A DNA stretch of 6,317 nucleotides from contig JASFBB010000227.1 of the NCBI GenBank assembly GCA_036172345.1, positions 1-6,317 on the forward strand. Reading direction: 5' to 3'. The translations under genes were made by a program, and so were the position numbers. Under the pieces are notes generated by a model that worked only from the letters and a program-made list of their open reading frames with translations, ran no database searches and was not told the origin of the DNA. Below, one piece after another: positions 6,042-6,317 of the stretch (position 1 is its first letter; each line of letters opens with the position of its first letter). Origin of the DNA: NAK82 sp036172345 (GTDB lineage: Bacteria; Chloroflexota; Anaerolineae; 4572-78; NAK82).

Positions 6042-6317
6042 CTGCTGCCCGAAAAGCGATAAGAGCGCAGGCAAAATGGAGAAAAGCTATATATAATTTG
6101 CTGCCTTCTTTTCCCAACGGACCAAAATCCGCCGGAAGCGGTTCAGCCAACTGTGGGTTCGTTCTACCACCCAGCGCCGAGCACGCTTACCGGCTTCTTT
6201 CGCTATCTCTTTGGCTTCCTCACCTCGGACACGAATACAAAACACCAAGCGGGTCGGCAAATGTCGCAAATCGAAGTGGGCTATCCGAAAAGTCCCATCG
6301 TCGGTCAAGATCAAATA
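6028..6317 (-). pseudogene. IS5-family transposase, 3' part, frameshifted near its C-terminus
   Basis: The DDE transposase reads in from the right edge and carries IRVRGEEAKEIAKEAG, then ARRWVVERTHSWLNRF and RRILVRWEKKAANYI. This is the hallmark C-terminal block of IS5-family enzymes, and the Glu in WVVE is the likely catalytic third acidic residue. As written, the frame stops at TAG 6089-6087. Removing two bases from the TA run at 6088-6095 restores 19 further residues, AFLHFACALIAFRAAGLFG, ending at TAG 6030-6028. That tail is what related transposases have (a LHFACALI-R-A-GLFG pattern). The gene is therefore probably broken by slippage in the TA repeat. The residues before RGEEA match the family only weakly, apart from a possible DG motif near the edge that could hold the second catalytic Asp. 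Whether the shortened protein still works is unknown. Confidence 0.75.

Larger units (their letters stand above)
6024..6317 (-). mobile_element. IS5-family insertion sequence, one end (continues past the right edge)
   Basis: The element ends with GAGCCTATCCGAATAACC on the plus strand at 6024, much like the terminal repeats of IS5-family (IS1031/IS427-type) elements. TTA at 6021-6023 (within CTTAG) is a plausible target duplication, as TA or TNA targets are usual in this group. The transposase gene reads leftward and its original stop overlaps the terminal repeat. The other end is not in the window, so the target duplication cannot be verified. Confidence 0.7.

Overview
This is a GC-rich bacterial window with short intergenic gaps on its left two thirds. 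It most resembles Chloroflexota (or a relative). The indications are a RarA ATPase fused to a methyltransferase-like domain, a divergent uronate isomerase, an MttB-type methyltransferase tail and an IS5-family transposase tail of a kind familiar from that phylum. The taxonomic assignment is an inference from protein character only.

Layout. (1) Plus strand, 2-2089: the 3' part of a long gene, cut by the left window edge inside the Walker A motif. It encodes a RarA/MgsA-type AAA+ ATPase followed by a class I SAM-methyltransferase-like domain. (2) Plus strand, 2132-3112: a CPBP-family (Abi/CAAX-type) intramembrane protease, 42 bp downstream and probably co-transcribed. (3) A 49-bp convergent gap holds one bulged hairpin. 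(4) Minus strand, 5573 down to 3162: a two-gene operon. A uronate isomerase (uxaC) is followed, 9 to 18 bp after its stop, by a zinc-dependent medium-chain dehydrogenase. A well-formed sigma70-like promoter and Shine-Dalgarno site precede uxaC. (5) 5640-5830: a non-coding stretch with two hairpins and two copies of an imperfect 25-bp direct repeat. (6) Minus strand, 6023-5831: the C-terminal tail of a trimethylamine methyltransferase (MttB) family gene, with no start of its own, abutting an insertion sequence. (7) 6024 to the right edge: the end of an IS5-family element. Its transposase gene carries an apparent TA-dinucleotide expansion that removes the last 20 codons.

Functionally, the left block concerns replication-fork maintenance plus a membrane protease. 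The minus-strand operon suggests sugar-acid metabolism: UxaC interconverts aldo- and keto-uronates, and the dehydrogenase could act on the keto-uronate. The right end is a damaged zone where a methyltransferase gene seems to have been broken by IS insertion. I found no CRISPR array, tRNA, rRNA, phage or defence system. The least ordinary items are the RarA-methyltransferase fusion, the unflagged MttB remnant, the frameshifted transposase and the repeat/hairpin cluster upstream of uxaC.
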